A stretch of DNA of 64,000 bases from AP-15 sp963712825 (GCA_963712825.1 CAVQJP010000024.1:1-64000), one strand, 5' to 3'. Numbered from the stretch's first letter, positions 33,778-41,586 are shown. A program made the numbers and translations. The notes: generated by a model not told the origin, from the sequence alone.

Positions 33778-34464
33778 TTACGAGTGGAGCGTCTCGGCGC
33801 CTGTCGCATCCGGGTAATATTGCGGCGCCTCGCGCCGGTCGAACATGCCGTAATCGCGCACGACGCGGATGCGGCGAAGGCGTTTTCCCTCTTGCAGAGA
33901 GACGTTTCCCCCCGACAATTCGGCATCGGCGCGATTGCGCCAGGCGGCGAGCAGGATGATTTCGCCGGGCGTCAGCACCGCGTCGAACACGTCCCAGGAA
34001 ACCAGGCCCGCGGCTTCAGGGTCGAGGTCCAGCCACTTAGCCACGTCGCCGGCGCTGTTTGCCTTCACCCACTCCGCAGGCCGTCGGCCGTCGACCAAGG
34101 TCACCGTCGTGCCCTCGCTGACTTCCGTCTCGTCCAGCCGCTGCTCCTGCAATTTGTGGCCTTGCGGAATCCTTGTGTCGTGTGTGATCTGACCGACCCG
34201 CAGATGATAGTCGAGCAAGACCTCCGAGCGGCCTTTCTGTTGTATCTCGTGATGCCGCATCTTTGTGCGCCAGCGGACCACGGCTTTTTCGTCCCGCCAG
34301 CCCGACAGCGATAAGATCCATCCCTCGCGTGTCAGGCTGCGGTAACGGATGTTGTCGACAAAGCCCTCGACCTGCTCCAGTTCGGGCCGCAGCATTCTCG
34401 CGTATCCGAGATAGGCGTCCCATTGATCGGTTTTCGGGTGAACCTCGAACAGCACGGAAAACAT
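33778..34464 (-). CDS. Antibiotic biosynthesis monooxygenase (ABM)-fold protein
   Basis: A 228-residue protein whose first half is a ferredoxin-like alpha/beta barrel of ABM type: MFSVLFEVHPKTDQWDAYLG, ARMLRPELEQVEGFVDNIRY, and WILSLSGWRDEKAVVRWRT then HHEIQQKGRSEVLLDYHLRVG. The second half (about 120-220) looks like a diverged second copy (VTLVDGRRPAEW, GLVSWDVFDAVLTPGEIILLAAWRN). Such proteins act as cofactor-free oxygenases or isomerases, or as stress proteins. It lies 9 bp behind a RidA-family gene and is surely cotranscribed with it, which hints at detoxification of a reactive enamine or quinone-like metabolite. Substrate unknown. Confidence 0.82.
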   Translation of the reverse strand: MFSVLFEVHPKTDQWDAYLGYARMLRPELEQVEGFVDNIRYRSLTREGWILSLSGWRDEKAVVRWRTKMRHHEIQQKGRSEVLLDYHLRVGQITHDTRIPQGHKLQEQRLDETEVSEGTTVTLVDGRRPAEWVKANSAGDVAKWLDLDPEAAGLVSWDVFDAVLTPGEIILLAAWRNRADAELSGGNVSLQEGKRLRRIRVVRDYGMFDRREAPQYYPDATGAETLHS

Positions 34465-34473
34465 CGCCTGCTC

Positions 34474-34866
34474 CTACACCGCTGCAATGCAGTCAATCTC
34501 GATGTCAAATGGCCCCGGCCAAGCCGGAACACAAACAAAGATTCGCGCCGGCGGGTCGTCAGGAAAATAGCGGGCATAGACCGCATTGACGGCCGCAAAT
34601 TTGTCGATGGACGTGCAATAGACATTGCATTTGAGCACATTCTCCAATGACGATCCCGCAGTTTCCAGGCAGAGCTTCATCTGCTCCAGGACGATCTCGG
34701 TCTGGCGCTCGATCGAAGCCCCGACGATCTGCCCGGTTTCGGGGTCGAAGGGCGGAAACCCCGACACATAAATGGTGTCCCCGCATCGCGTCACGGCCGA
34801 GGTCGGCGCCTTCCAGTTTTCGAGGTAGGTCGACAGCGGTTCGACACGGATGACCTGCCGCTTCAT
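34474..34866 (-). CDS. RidA/YjgF family protein
   Basis: A 130-residue member of the RidA (reactive intermediate deaminase) superfamily, forming trimers with active sites at subunit interfaces. Visible landmarks: TRCGDTIYVSGFPPFDPETGQ, QTEIVLEQMKLCLETAGSSLENVLKCNVY, and the C-terminal PPARIFVCVPAWPGPFDIEIDCIA. The Arg in PPARIF is at the position of the catalytic Arg105 of RidA, though the surrounding ending differs from true RidA, so a paralogue (Rid2-7 class) with another substrate is likely. It forms a two-gene operon with the ABM-like protein. Confidence 0.88.
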   Translation of the reverse strand: MKRQVIRVEPLSTYLENWKAPTSAVTRCGDTIYVSGFPPFDPETGQIVGASIERQTEIVLEQMKLCLETAGSSLENVLKCNVYCTSIDKFAAVNAVYARYFPDDPPARIFVCVPAWPGPFDIEIDCIAAV

Positions 34867-34953
34867 GCACGCTCCTTATGGCTGACCCATCGCTTGCAGC
34901 ATTTATAACGGCATTCGGCGGGACGATGTTTCGGCGCCCGCCGAAGAAATGGG

Positions 34954-35026
34954 GTAGGGCGGGTGCAACCCGCCATCCCCGGCGCGGGGCCAATGGCGGG
35001 TTGCGCATGCGCTCCACCCGCCCTAC
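34954..35026. repeat. Paired REP palindrome flanking the RAYT gene (3' side)
   Basis: GTAG then GGCGGGT-GCA-ACCCGCC at 34954-34974, and an inverted partner GGCGGGTTGCGCATGCGCTC then CACCCGCCCTAC ending at 35026. The stop codon of the transposase gene lies 9 bp beyond. With the copies on the other side it brackets the gene, the arrangement expected of a REP/RAYT system. Confidence 0.92.
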
Positions 35027-35034
35027 GCGTTCCA

Positions 35035-35562
35035 TCATCCCCGCTCGCCGGTCGCCATCGGCTGGGCGCTGCCGCCGAGCCAACCCGCCGGATAGAGCCC
35101 CGCCGCGACGCACCGGCGAAAGCTGGAGAACGGCCAATCGCCCGGATCCTGCGCGAGCCCGTGCTTGACCGGGTTAAAGTGGATGTAATCCATGTGAGCG
35201 GCATAATCGCCATCGTCGCGGATCGTGTGCTCCCAATAGCCGCGTTGCCAAATCCCGCGCTCGCCCTTGTGCGGCCTGCCGCCGTTCCCGGCATCGGGCA
35301 GCGACTTCGAGAAGCCCGCCTTGATCCTCCGCCATCGATCGGGGAAGTCGCTGTCACCCTCAGGAAGGGTCCACAGGCAATGCATGTGGTCCGGCAGCAC
35401 GACCCACCCGTCGATGCGAAACGGCAATTGCCGTCGAACCTCGCGCACCACCTCGCGCAGCGCGTCTATGTGCGTCAGGAGCAGCCTGGAGCGGCGGTCG
35501 TGCAAGTTGACCGTGAAGAAATAGGTGGCGCCCGCGACCCGGTTGCGTCGGTAGTTCGGCAT
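35035..35562 (-). CDS. REP-associated tyrosine transposase (RAYT)
   Basis: A 175-residue single-strand nuclease of the Y1/IS200-like HUH superfamily, RAYT branch. Motifs: MPNYRRNRVAGATYFFTVNL at the N-terminus, the HUH metal site VLPDHMHCLW (His59, His61) and the helix DDGDYAAHMDYIHFNPVKHG with Tyr120 as the likely catalytic tyrosine. The element WQRGYWEHTIRDD is also typical. RAYTs cleave and join REP hairpins; here REP pairs lie 9 bp from its 3' end and 38 bp from its 5' end. It appears intact and full-length, so it may still be mobilising the family of repeats described nearby. Confidence 0.95.
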   Translation of the reverse strand: MPNYRRNRVAGATYFFTVNLHDRRSRLLLTHIDALREVVREVRRQLPFRIDGWVVLPDHMHCLWTLPEGDSDFPDRWRRIKAGFSKSLPDAGNGGRPHKGERGIWQRGYWEHTIRDDGDYAAHMDYIHFNPVKHGLAQDPGDWPFSSFRRCVAAGLYPAGWLGGSAQPMATGERG

Positions 35563-35599
35563 CGCGCAACCATGCCCGACACCAGCCCGTGCGTCGAGC

Positions 35600-35671
35600 G
35601 TAGGGCGGGTGCAACCCGCCGTGACCCCCGCGAAACCAATGGCGGGTTGCGCTGCGCTTCACCCGCCCTAC
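35600..35671. repeat. Paired REP palindrome flanking the RAYT gene (5' side), array copy 1
   Basis: GTAG head with stem GGCGGGT, loop GCA and stem ACCCGCC (35600-35620), a spacer GTGACCCCCGCGAAACCAAT, then GGCGGGTTGCGCTGCGCTTC and ACCCGCCCTAC in inverted orientation. First unit of a tandem series continued at 35743 and 35884. Confidence 0.92.
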
Positions 35672-35966
35672 GAACAAAGATTTTGGGCAGAATTACATCT
35701 TCCAAAAACGTGGATTATCCGTTTTTCGTGGGCGCGTCGAGCGTAGGGCGGGTGCAACCCGCCGTGAGCCCGCGAAACCAATGGCGGGTTGCGCTGCGCT
35801 CCACCCGCCCTACGAACAAAGATTTTGGGCAGAATTACATCTTCCAAAAACGTGGATTATCGGTTTTTCGTGGGCGCGTTAGCGTAGGGCGGGTGCAACC
35901 CGCCGTGAGCCCCGCGAAACCAATGGCGGGTTGCTTCCGGCTTTCGCCGGGGTTCACCCGCCCTAC
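35600..35966. repeat. Tandem array of a REP-containing unit of about 142 bp
   Basis: Units begin at 35600, 35743 and 35884. Each has a REP pair (35600-35671, 35743-35813, 35884-35966) and, in the first two, a nearly identical spacer of about 70 bp (35672-35742, 35814-35883) containing GATTTTGGGCAGAATTACAT and a second imperfect palindrome AAAAACGTGGATTATC with CGTTTTT. The third unit ends with a diverged loop (CTTCCGGCTTTCGCCGGGG). The array occupies most of the 442-bp gap between the RAYT gene and oxc. High identity between units implies recent amplification. Confidence 0.9.
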
Positions 35967-36004
35967 GCTTTGGCCTAGAAACGAGTACGCATAGGGCCAG
36001 AGAA

Positions 36005-37717
36005 ATGGTGGATGGGATGAGCGCAGAAGACATGCCGGGGAATATGACGGATGGCTTCCACCTGGTGGTGGAGGCGCTGAAGCTGAACGGGGTCGACACG
36101 ATCTTTGGGGTGGCCGGCATCCCGATCACCGATCTGTTGCGCTTGGCGCAGGCGGAGGGGATCCGGTACCTGGGTTTCCGGCACGAGCAGTCGGCCGGGA
36201 ACGCGGCGGCGATCGCCGGGTATCTGACCCAGAAGCCGGGCATCTGCATGACGGTCTCGGCTCCCGGCTTTCTGAACGGGCTGGTCGCGCTCGCCAACGC
36301 CACGACCAACTGCTTCCCGATGATCATGATCAGCGGGTCGAGCGACCGGGCGATCGTCGATCTCGAGCAGGGCGACTACGAGGAGATGGACCAGCTCGCC
36401 GCGGCCCGGCCCTATGCCAAGGCGGCCTATCGCGTGAACCGTCCGCAGGACATCGGCATTGGCGTGGCACGGGCGATCCGCGCCGCCGTGTCGGGGCGGC
36501 CGGGCGGCGTCTATCTCGACCTGACGGCCGAGGTGCTGGGTTCGGCGCTTGATGTGGAGGCGGCGAAAAAGTCGCTGGTCAAGGTCGTCGACCCGGCGCC
36601 GCCGCAGCCGCCGGCGCCCGAGGCGGTCGCGCGCGCCCTCGAATTGCTGGCGAATGCTGAGCGCCCGCTGGCGATCCTCGGCAAGGGCGCCGCTTACGCG
36701 CGGGCGGACGCGGAGATCCGGTCGTTTGTCGAGGCGACCGGCATCCCGTTCCTGCCGATGTCGATGGCCAAGGGCCTGCTGCCCGACGACCACCCGCAAT
36801 CGGCTGCCGCCGCGCGTTCGTATGCGATCGGCAATGCCGACGTCGTGCTGTTGGCCGGGGCGCGCCTCAATTGGCTGTTGTCACACGGAAGGCCACCCTT
36901 GTGGTCCGAGGGCACCCTGTTTGTGCAAATCGACATCTCGCCGACCGAGCTAGACAGCAACCGGGCGATCGCGGCCCCGGTCGTCGGCGACATCAAGTCG
37001 GTGTTTGCGGCGTTTAACGCCGCGATGAAGCCGGGGCAGGTCAAGCGCCAGGCGGCGTGGATGGACGAAATGGCCAAGCGCAAAACGCAGAATGTCGAGC
37101 GCATGGCGGCGCGGCTCAACGCCGACCCGAGCCCGATGAACTTTTCCTCCGCCTTGCGCGCCGTGCGCAACGCGCTTGCCACCCAGCCCGATGTCTATGT
37201 CGTCAACGAAGGCGCCAACACGCTCGACTTTGGCCGCAACATCATCGACATGGACAAGCCGCGGCATCGGCTCGACAGCGGCACCTGGGGGGTGATGGGC
37301 ATCGGCATGGGCTATGCGGTCGGCGCCGCCGCGGTGACCGGCAAGCCCGTGGTCGCGATCGAGGGCGACAGTGCGTTTGGGTTCAGCGGCATGGAGGTCG
37401 AGACGATCTGCCGCTACGAACTGCCGGTGACGACGGTCATCTTCAACAACAACGGCGTCTACCGGGGCGACCCCGCGGATCGGCCGTACTCGCCGACCGG
37501 CCTCTTGCGCGACGCGCGCTACGAGAAGATCATCGAGGCGTTCGGCGGCGCCGGCTACCACGTGACCGACACGCCAAGCCTGACCAAGGCGGTGACCGAC
37601 GCGCTTGCGTCAAAAAAGCCGGCGCTGGTCAACGCGGTCATCGACCCGACCGCCGGCACCGAGAGCGGCCACATCCAGAGCCTCAACCCGAGGAGTGCCG
37701 CCGCCCCGAAGAAATGA
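36005..37717 (+). CDS. oxc: Oxalyl-CoA decarboxylase
   Basis: Thiamine-diphosphate enzyme of 570 residues converting oxalyl-CoA to formyl-CoA and CO2. Glu61 in GFRHEQSAG activates the cofactor; the ThDP-Mg motif runs from GDSAFGFSG (about residue 454) to NNNGVYRGD (about 481). The stretches CMTVSAPGFLNGL, MIMISGSSDRAIVDLEQGDY, ERPLAILGKGAAYA, PFLPMSMAKGLLPD and DSGTWGVMGIGMGYAVGA match oxalyl-CoA decarboxylases specifically. ATG 36005 is used; ATG 36017 (MSAEDMPGN), preceded by GGTGGATGGG, is equally possible. It is on the opposite strand and 8.8 kb from frc, with a REP array in front, so it has its own promoter. Confidence 0.95.
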   Translation: MVDGMSAEDMPGNMTDGFHLVVEALKLNGVDTIFGVAGIPITDLLRLAQAEGIRYLGFRHEQSAGNAAAIAGYLTQKPGICMTVSAPGFLNGLVALANATTNCFPMIMISGSSDRAIVDLEQGDYEEMDQLAAARPYAKAAYRVNRPQDIGIGVARAIRAAVSGRPGGVYLDLTAEVLGSALDVEAAKKSLVKVVDPAPPQPPAPEAVARALELLANAERPLAILGKGAAYARADAEIRSFVEATGIPFLPMSMAKGLLPDDHPQSAAAARSYAIGNADVVLLAGARLNWLLSHGRPPLWSEGTLFVQIDISPTELDSNRAIAAPVVGDIKSVFAAFNAAMKPGQVKRQAAWMDEMAKRKTQNVERMAARLNADPSPMNFSSALRAVRNALATQPDVYVVNEGANTLDFGRNIIDMDKPRHRLDSGTWGVMGIGMGYAVGAAAVTGKPVVAIEGDSAFGFSGMEVETICRYELPVTTVIFNNNGVYRGDPADRPYSPTGLLRDARYEKIIEAFGGAGYHVTDTPSLTKAVTDALASKKPALVNAVIDPTAGTESGHIQSLNPRSAAAPKK

Positions 37718-37793
37718 CGCGGATTGGCGCATCCCGTTCGGCCACGGGCATACGAGTTTGGCGGAATTAAATACAACGGAAGTGACTCCCTAT

Positions 37794-37872
37794 CGTCGCC
37801 CCCGCGAAAGCGGGGGTCCAGGGCCGTCTGCGGAACGGTTGCCACTGGGTTCCCGCTTTCGCGGGAATGACG
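37794..37872. repeat. Dispersed palindrome, CCCGCGAAAGCGG family
   Basis: CGTCGCCCCCGCGAAAGCGG and GGTTCCCGCTTTCGCGGGAA enclose GTCCAGGGCCGTCTGCGG. Located between oxc and the GIY-YIG gene. The perfect outer arms would form a strong hairpin at the end of oxc mRNA. Confidence 0.88.
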
Positions 37873-37940
37873 ACGGGAGGACGGATACCACCCGTTAAAT
37901 TTAAATTCGTACCGTGAGCTGGGTAACAGGGAGACGACCC

Positions 37941-38465
37941 ATGCTGATCGGTGCATACGGTTCGTTTTGGCGTGCAGACGAGATCGTTTGGCACCCCGGC
38001 CATGGGAGCAAGGGAAAGTTTCGGCTGCTCGGGCGTATCGGCACAAATCACGGGAATTTGAGGATCGCCGATTTCCGGCAGCAAAAGGGTATCTACCTGC
38101 TCTACGGAAACCTTGGTTCCCATTACGTCGGCCTTACCCGGGAACAGAGTCTCGGCAAGCGACTGCAGGACCATTTGCACAACGAGCACAAAGATATGTG
38201 GGATCGGTTTTGCTGGTTTGGCTTTAGGGGAGTGCTAAATGGTACCGATGAAAATGGCTTTCAGAAGTTGAAGAAGATGGCCAACAATAATTTGACAAAA
38301 ACTCACATGGTTATTGGGGATATTGAGGCGTTGCTAATGAGAGTGATGAACGTTAAAAATACCGCGAAAATGTCATTCGCTGACGCAGAAGAGTGGAATC
38401 AGATCAGGAAAGATGAGGTTGAGAAATATACATCGCGCCTTGACGCCCAAACGCCGTCACATTAA
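37941..38465 (+). CDS. GIY-YIG nuclease-domain protein
   Basis: A 174-residue protein with the GIY-YIG fold: KGIYLLYGNLGSHYVGLT (Gly50-Ile-Tyr and Tyr62-Val-Gly64), Arg74 in LGKRLQDHL and Glu129 in VIGDIEALLM, the four catalytic positions. The N-terminal 45 residues are a distinct extension. The gene is visibly less GC-rich than its neighbours, most of all toward the 3' end, and uses codons such as AAT, TTG and AAA freely, suggesting recent acquisition. Candidate roles are a restriction-like or repair nuclease. ATG 37941 follows GGGAG; a GTG at 37914 is possible. No methylase or helicase partner is adjacent. Confidence 0.85.
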   Translation: MLIGAYGSFWRADEIVWHPGHGSKGKFRLLGRIGTNHGNLRIADFRQQKGIYLLYGNLGSHYVGLTREQSLGKRLQDHLHNEHKDMWDRFCWFGFRGVLNGTDENGFQKLKKMANNNLTKTHMVIGDIEALLMRVMNVKNTAKMSFADAEEWNQIRKDEVEKYTSRLDAQTPSH

Positions 38466-38557
38466 CGCGCCGACACCGGCTTATATTGTCAACGCCACCG
38501 CACCTTTCGCTTCCCGGCAAGAAAGCGGAAGAGCGCGGTGGCCGTTGCCTCAGAGTC

Positions 38558-39166
38558 TTACCGCAGCGGCGAGAACGCGGCGGGGACGACGAGCATGTTC
38601 TCCTGCTTGACGAACATGCCGCGGGTGGCGGGCGGCCAGCTGCCGTCCTTGCGCGATTCCTCGCGGATATGGGCGCGCTCGTTGGCGTCCTTGTAAGCCC
38701 AGATGTGAATCCACTGGTTCAGCGGGCCGAGCTCGGTATGGCCGGCTGCGGCCAGCGGCGACAATTTGACCCGGCCCGGAATCCGCTCGGCCCATTTCTC
38801 GACGACGGTCGGGGCCGATCCGGGCAGCATCGTGTAGGTGCGGATTTCGTAGAGATTGCCGTGCTGGCGCGGCGTAAAGGCCGGGCAGAACGGCGCCGCG
38901 ACGACGATCTTGCTCTCCATCTCGACGATGAATTCCTGGATCTTCGGCGGCCAGCCGGGGATCGACTGCGAGCGCACGCGGGTGCGGTGCTGCAAATCGT
39001 CATAGGGCCAGATGTGGATGATGTGGTTCAGAGGCCCGACTTCGGTGTGGAAAAAGGCGCCGAGCGGGGACACCTTGACGCGTTCGGTCAGCGCCTCGCC
39101 AAACCGCTTCTCGGCTTCCGGCACCGACCCCGGCTGCAGCCGGTAGGTGCGCATCTCAAAGATCAT
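38558..39166 (-). CDS. NIPSNAP family protein with two tandem domains
   Basis: A 202-residue protein made of two ferredoxin-like (NIPSNAP) domains. First: MIFEMRTYRLQPGSVPEAEK ... FFHTEVGPLNHIIHIWPYDDL; second: LYEIRTYTMLPGSAPTVVEK ... GHTELGPLNQWIHIWAYKDANER. The repeated 'EIRTY.L.PG' and 'GPLN..IHIW.Y' patterns are diagnostic. Members are thought to be dimeric alpha/beta barrel proteins, often near aromatic degradation genes, without a settled biochemical function. ATG 39166 with GGGGAGCAGG upstream. Confidence 0.9.
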   Translation of the reverse strand: MIFEMRTYRLQPGSVPEAEKRFGEALTERVKVSPLGAFFHTEVGPLNHIIHIWPYDDLQHRTRVRSQSIPGWPPKIQEFIVEMESKIVVAAPFCPAFTPRQHGNLYEIRTYTMLPGSAPTVVEKWAERIPGRVKLSPLAAAGHTELGPLNQWIHIWAYKDANERAHIREESRKDGSWPPATRGMFVKQENMLVVPAAFSPLR

Positions 39167-39259
39167 CGACCTGCTCCCCAAAAATTTCGGCGCCGCGCAT
39201 TTTAGAGAGGCCGGGGAGCAAGTCAAACCCGGCACCCCGGATTCCGGGGACGAAGCGGC

Positions 39260-40333
39260 TCAGCCGATCTTGCGGCGACGGGCAAACGCGCCCATGCCGA
39301 GAAGGCCGGCGGCGAGCAGCAGCAGCGAAGCCGGCTCCGGCGTCGGGGTGGCGACGAAGCCGATCGTATTGTCCTGGCCGTTCACGTAAAAACCGACGAG
39401 CTGGCCCTTGTCGTTGAGGCCGTTGACCGTGGTCGTGCCGATCCCGAAGGGGTCGTCCACCTGCGTGCAGGTCAGGGTGGAGACGCTGCAGACGATGCCG
39501 TGCATCGTCATGTCCGGGAGAATGTCGAAGCCCACCGCCTCGCCGAGATTGTTGAGCCCCAGTATGCTGGTGTCGGTAGCGCCCGCGGCATCCAGCGTGG
39601 TGAAGGTGCCCCCATTGTCGATAAAGCCGTGCGTGAGCCCGTCAGTACCGACGTAAAACCCGGCGATCTGACCCGCATTGTCGATCGCCGCCGCGGTCGT
39701 GTTGGTCCCATTCCCGTTCGGGTCGTCGATATTGGCCGAGAACGTCGTTGTTCCGATATTATAGGTATAACCGTGAGTGTTGCCGGCTGCGTCGGTGTAA
39801 AAGCCGACCGCGACATTGCTGTCATTGACGCCGAGAAGCTGGTTGAACGTCGGCGGCGTGGCCGCGGTGTTCGGGTTGTTGACGTTGGTGAAGGTGCCGC
39901 CCTGATCGACGAAGCCGAAATTAGCGTCGAGCGGCGGTCCATTGTTTGAGTTTGACCAAAAGCCAACCGTCGTCCCGACATTGTTGATGCCGGTGACCTG
40001 CGTCTGCACCGAACCCGGAAAGTTTTCGTTGGTGAAGGATGTGTAAGGCGGCGTTGTCGTGTAGCCTTTGTTGGGATGGCCGGCTGCGCCACTGCCGTAA
40101 TAGCCGGCGATCTCGCCGGAATTGTTGATCCCCAGTTCTTGATTAAAGGTCGGGTCGGTTTGATTCACGACGTCCTGAAACACATATCCCGCATGCGCCG
40201 GTTGCGCGCCGCAGGCGAGCGCCAACACCGCCAGCGCGCCGAGCGCTAATTTGGAGCCGCTTCCGGCGGACAGCGGGGACGCGGGAAAACGCGTCAATTT
40301 CTTGCTCGATAGCTTTTTGGATCGGCCGGACAT
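39260..40333 (-). CDS. PEP-CTERM surface protein with repeated GINNxG motifs
   Basis: A 357-residue exported protein. N-terminus with a long, basic signal sequence (hydrophobic core LALGALAVLALACGAQPAHA, cleavage near AHA-GY). The body is built from repeats of the type ELGINNSGEIAGYYGSGA, VTGINNVGTTVGFWSN, LLGVNDSNVAVGFYTDAAG, AIDNAGQIAGFYVGTDG, LNNLGEAVGFD and GLNDKGQLVGFYVNG, resembling HAF-type beta-propeller repeats. The C-terminus PTPEPASLLLLAAGLLGMGA plus ARRRKIG is a PEP-CTERM sorting signal, recognised by an exosortase elsewhere in the genome. A good sigma-54 promoter lies 37 bp upstream of the start. Confidence 0.93.
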   Translation of the reverse strand: MSGRSKKLSSKKLTRFPASPLSAGSGSKLALGALAVLALACGAQPAHAGYVFQDVVNQTDPTFNQELGINNSGEIAGYYGSGAAGHPNKGYTTTPPYTSFTNENFPGSVQTQVTGINNVGTTVGFWSNSNNGPPLDANFGFVDQGGTFTNVNNPNTAATPPTFNQLLGVNDSNVAVGFYTDAAGNTHGYTYNIGTTTFSANIDDPNGNGTNTTAAAIDNAGQIAGFYVGTDGLTHGFIDNGGTFTTLDAAGATDTSILGLNNLGEAVGFDILPDMTMHGIVCSVSTLTCTQVDDPFGIGTTTVNGLNDKGQLVGFYVNGQDNTIGFVATPTPEPASLLLLAAGLLGMGAFARRRKIG

Positions 40334-40369
40334 GATACCGCCCCCTCAATGAAACGATTTTAACCTTAC

Positions 40370-40384
40370 GCAAGTTGTGTGCCA
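40370..40384 (-). promoter_or_regulatory. Sigma-54 (RpoN) promoter for the PEP-CTERM gene
   Basis: TGGCACACAACTTGC on the minus strand has the invariant GG and GC separated by ten bases and agrees with the TGGCACG-N4-TTGC consensus at all but one position. The -12 GC ends 37 bp before the start codon at 40333, allowing a short leader. A second PEP-CTERM gene at 60723 has an equivalent site, which supports a shared RpoN control. Confidence 0.8.
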
Positions 40385-40803
40385 CCGTGACGCCATGCCG
40401 ATTGCGAAGTAAAATCAATGGTTTGTATAATGTCATCAGGCTTACAGGGCGATTTCGTCGGAAAACTTTACATGCGAAACGGTGCATATCGCCAGGAGGC
40501 CCGTTCGTAATTGAAGCCGGTCAGCCGGTTACGCTTCGGTGCCCGCCCATGGACCTGTCAAAAAATCCGACAGTCCGGTAGCCCGCCGGTTTACGGCGCG
40601 TGTTGAGCGCCGGCTGAGGCAGGCACGTCAAACGTTGGTAGAATGGGCGTCGACGGCATTCATCAGCCGCGCGGCCGCCGGCCGCTTGGTCGCGTTGCGC
40701 CAGTCGACGACCCTCATGCCCGATGCAGCTAACTAGGCTCGCGGGCAAGGTGGGCCGCCGCGGAAGCAAACAGTCCGCGGCGGCAATTGCTTCGTCGGCG
40801 CGA
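40385..40803. other. Intergenic region, no gene supported
   Basis: About 420 bp upstream of the sigma-54 promoter. An enhancer-binding protein would normally bind 80-200 bp upstream of such a promoter, that is about 40450-40600, but I see no clear palindrome. The short frames here are not protein-like. The 3' end borders the stop of the next PEP-CTERM gene. Confidence 0.4.
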
Positions 40804-41586
40804 TCAGATCCGCTTGCTCTTGCGACGAAGGAGGCCGAGCCCGACCAGCGCGCTACCGAGCAGCGCCGCCGAGGCCGGCTCCGGCACCGGCGGGGCGGTC
40901 ACCGGCGTCGCGACGAGCGTCAGCCCCGGCGTACTGATTGCGTAGGTGCCGGTGGTGTACAACGCGATAAACGGTCCGGTATCAGGAAACACCGTCGCCA
41001 GGTCGGTTTGCGAGGCGATCGTGATATTGCCCAGCGAATCATAGGCATAATAGGTGTTTGGAAGAAAACCGGGGAAGAACCTCCCAGACGGCGACTCAGC
41101 GAGGGCCTCAGCGTCAACAAGCAGGGCGTTCGCGGTGGCAGCCGACACTGTTGGCAGACTGGTCTCGTCAAACGGGTAGGAATTGTCTCCGACAGACACC
41201 GACCCGGTTAGCGTGGAGGCATAGGGCTGGGTAATCGGGGCGGTGGGAAGGTTCATGACTGACACCGTATATGTGCCCTGATAGACGTCGTAGAAGCCGG
41301 TAGACGGCAGGCCCTCGGGCAATTGAGCCATCAGGGAGTCGGCGCGGTTCACGGTCAGTCTGCCGGAGGTGACGAGACGGACGGTCGTGGGAGTAGCCCA
41401 GGTGGTCGTCCCCGTGAGCAACAGCATTCCGGCGATGACGGCACACCCGCCGAGAAATCGCCGTCCGCTTTGCTTGGCAATCGCCTCCACGCGATCGCTC
41501 GCCGTCGAAGAGGCCGCCGCGGCGGCGGTTTCGTGGCTTGGAGGCGTGCAACCCGCGGTAGGATCGATAAATTCCACTGAGGCCAT
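40804..41586 (-). CDS. PEP-CTERM protein with N-terminal extension
   Basis: A 260-residue exported protein. The N-terminal about 45 residues are hydrophilic, followed by a hydrophobic segment (FLGGCAVIAGMLLLTGTTTW, about 44-63), so the signal sequence is unusually far in. The body is Thr/Ser/Gly-rich and probably beta-structured (RLVTSGRLTVNRAD, YDVYQGTYTVSVMN). The C-terminus PPVPEPASAALLGSALVGLG with LLRRKSKRI is a PEP-CTERM sorting signal. ATG 41586 follows AGGAGA. Unlike the other two PEP-CTERM genes, I found no GG-N10-GC promoter in the 270 bp upstream, so it may be regulated otherwise. Confidence 0.88.
   Translation of the reverse strand: MASVEFIDPTAGCTPPSHETAAAAASSTASDRVEAIAKQSGRRFLGGCAVIAGMLLLTGTTTWATPTTVRLVTSGRLTVNRADSLMAQLPEGLPSTGFYDVYQGTYTVSVMNLPTAPITQPYASTLTGSVSVGDNSYPFDETSLPTVSAATANALLVDAEALAESPSGRFFPGFLPNTYYAYDSLGNITIASQTDLATVFPDTGPFIALYTTGTYAISTPGLTLVATPVTAPPVPEPASAALLGSALVGLGLLRRKSKRI

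Noticed and set aside
35600..35966. Candidate CRISPR array
   Set aside because: Units are palindromic REP pairs of about 72 bp with identical spacers; CRISPR spacers differ and repeats are shorter. No cas gene nearby.
40521..41211. Frames on both strands between the two PEP-CTERM genes
   Set aside because: No ribosome sites or protein-like composition; partly antisense to the PEP-CTERM gene.
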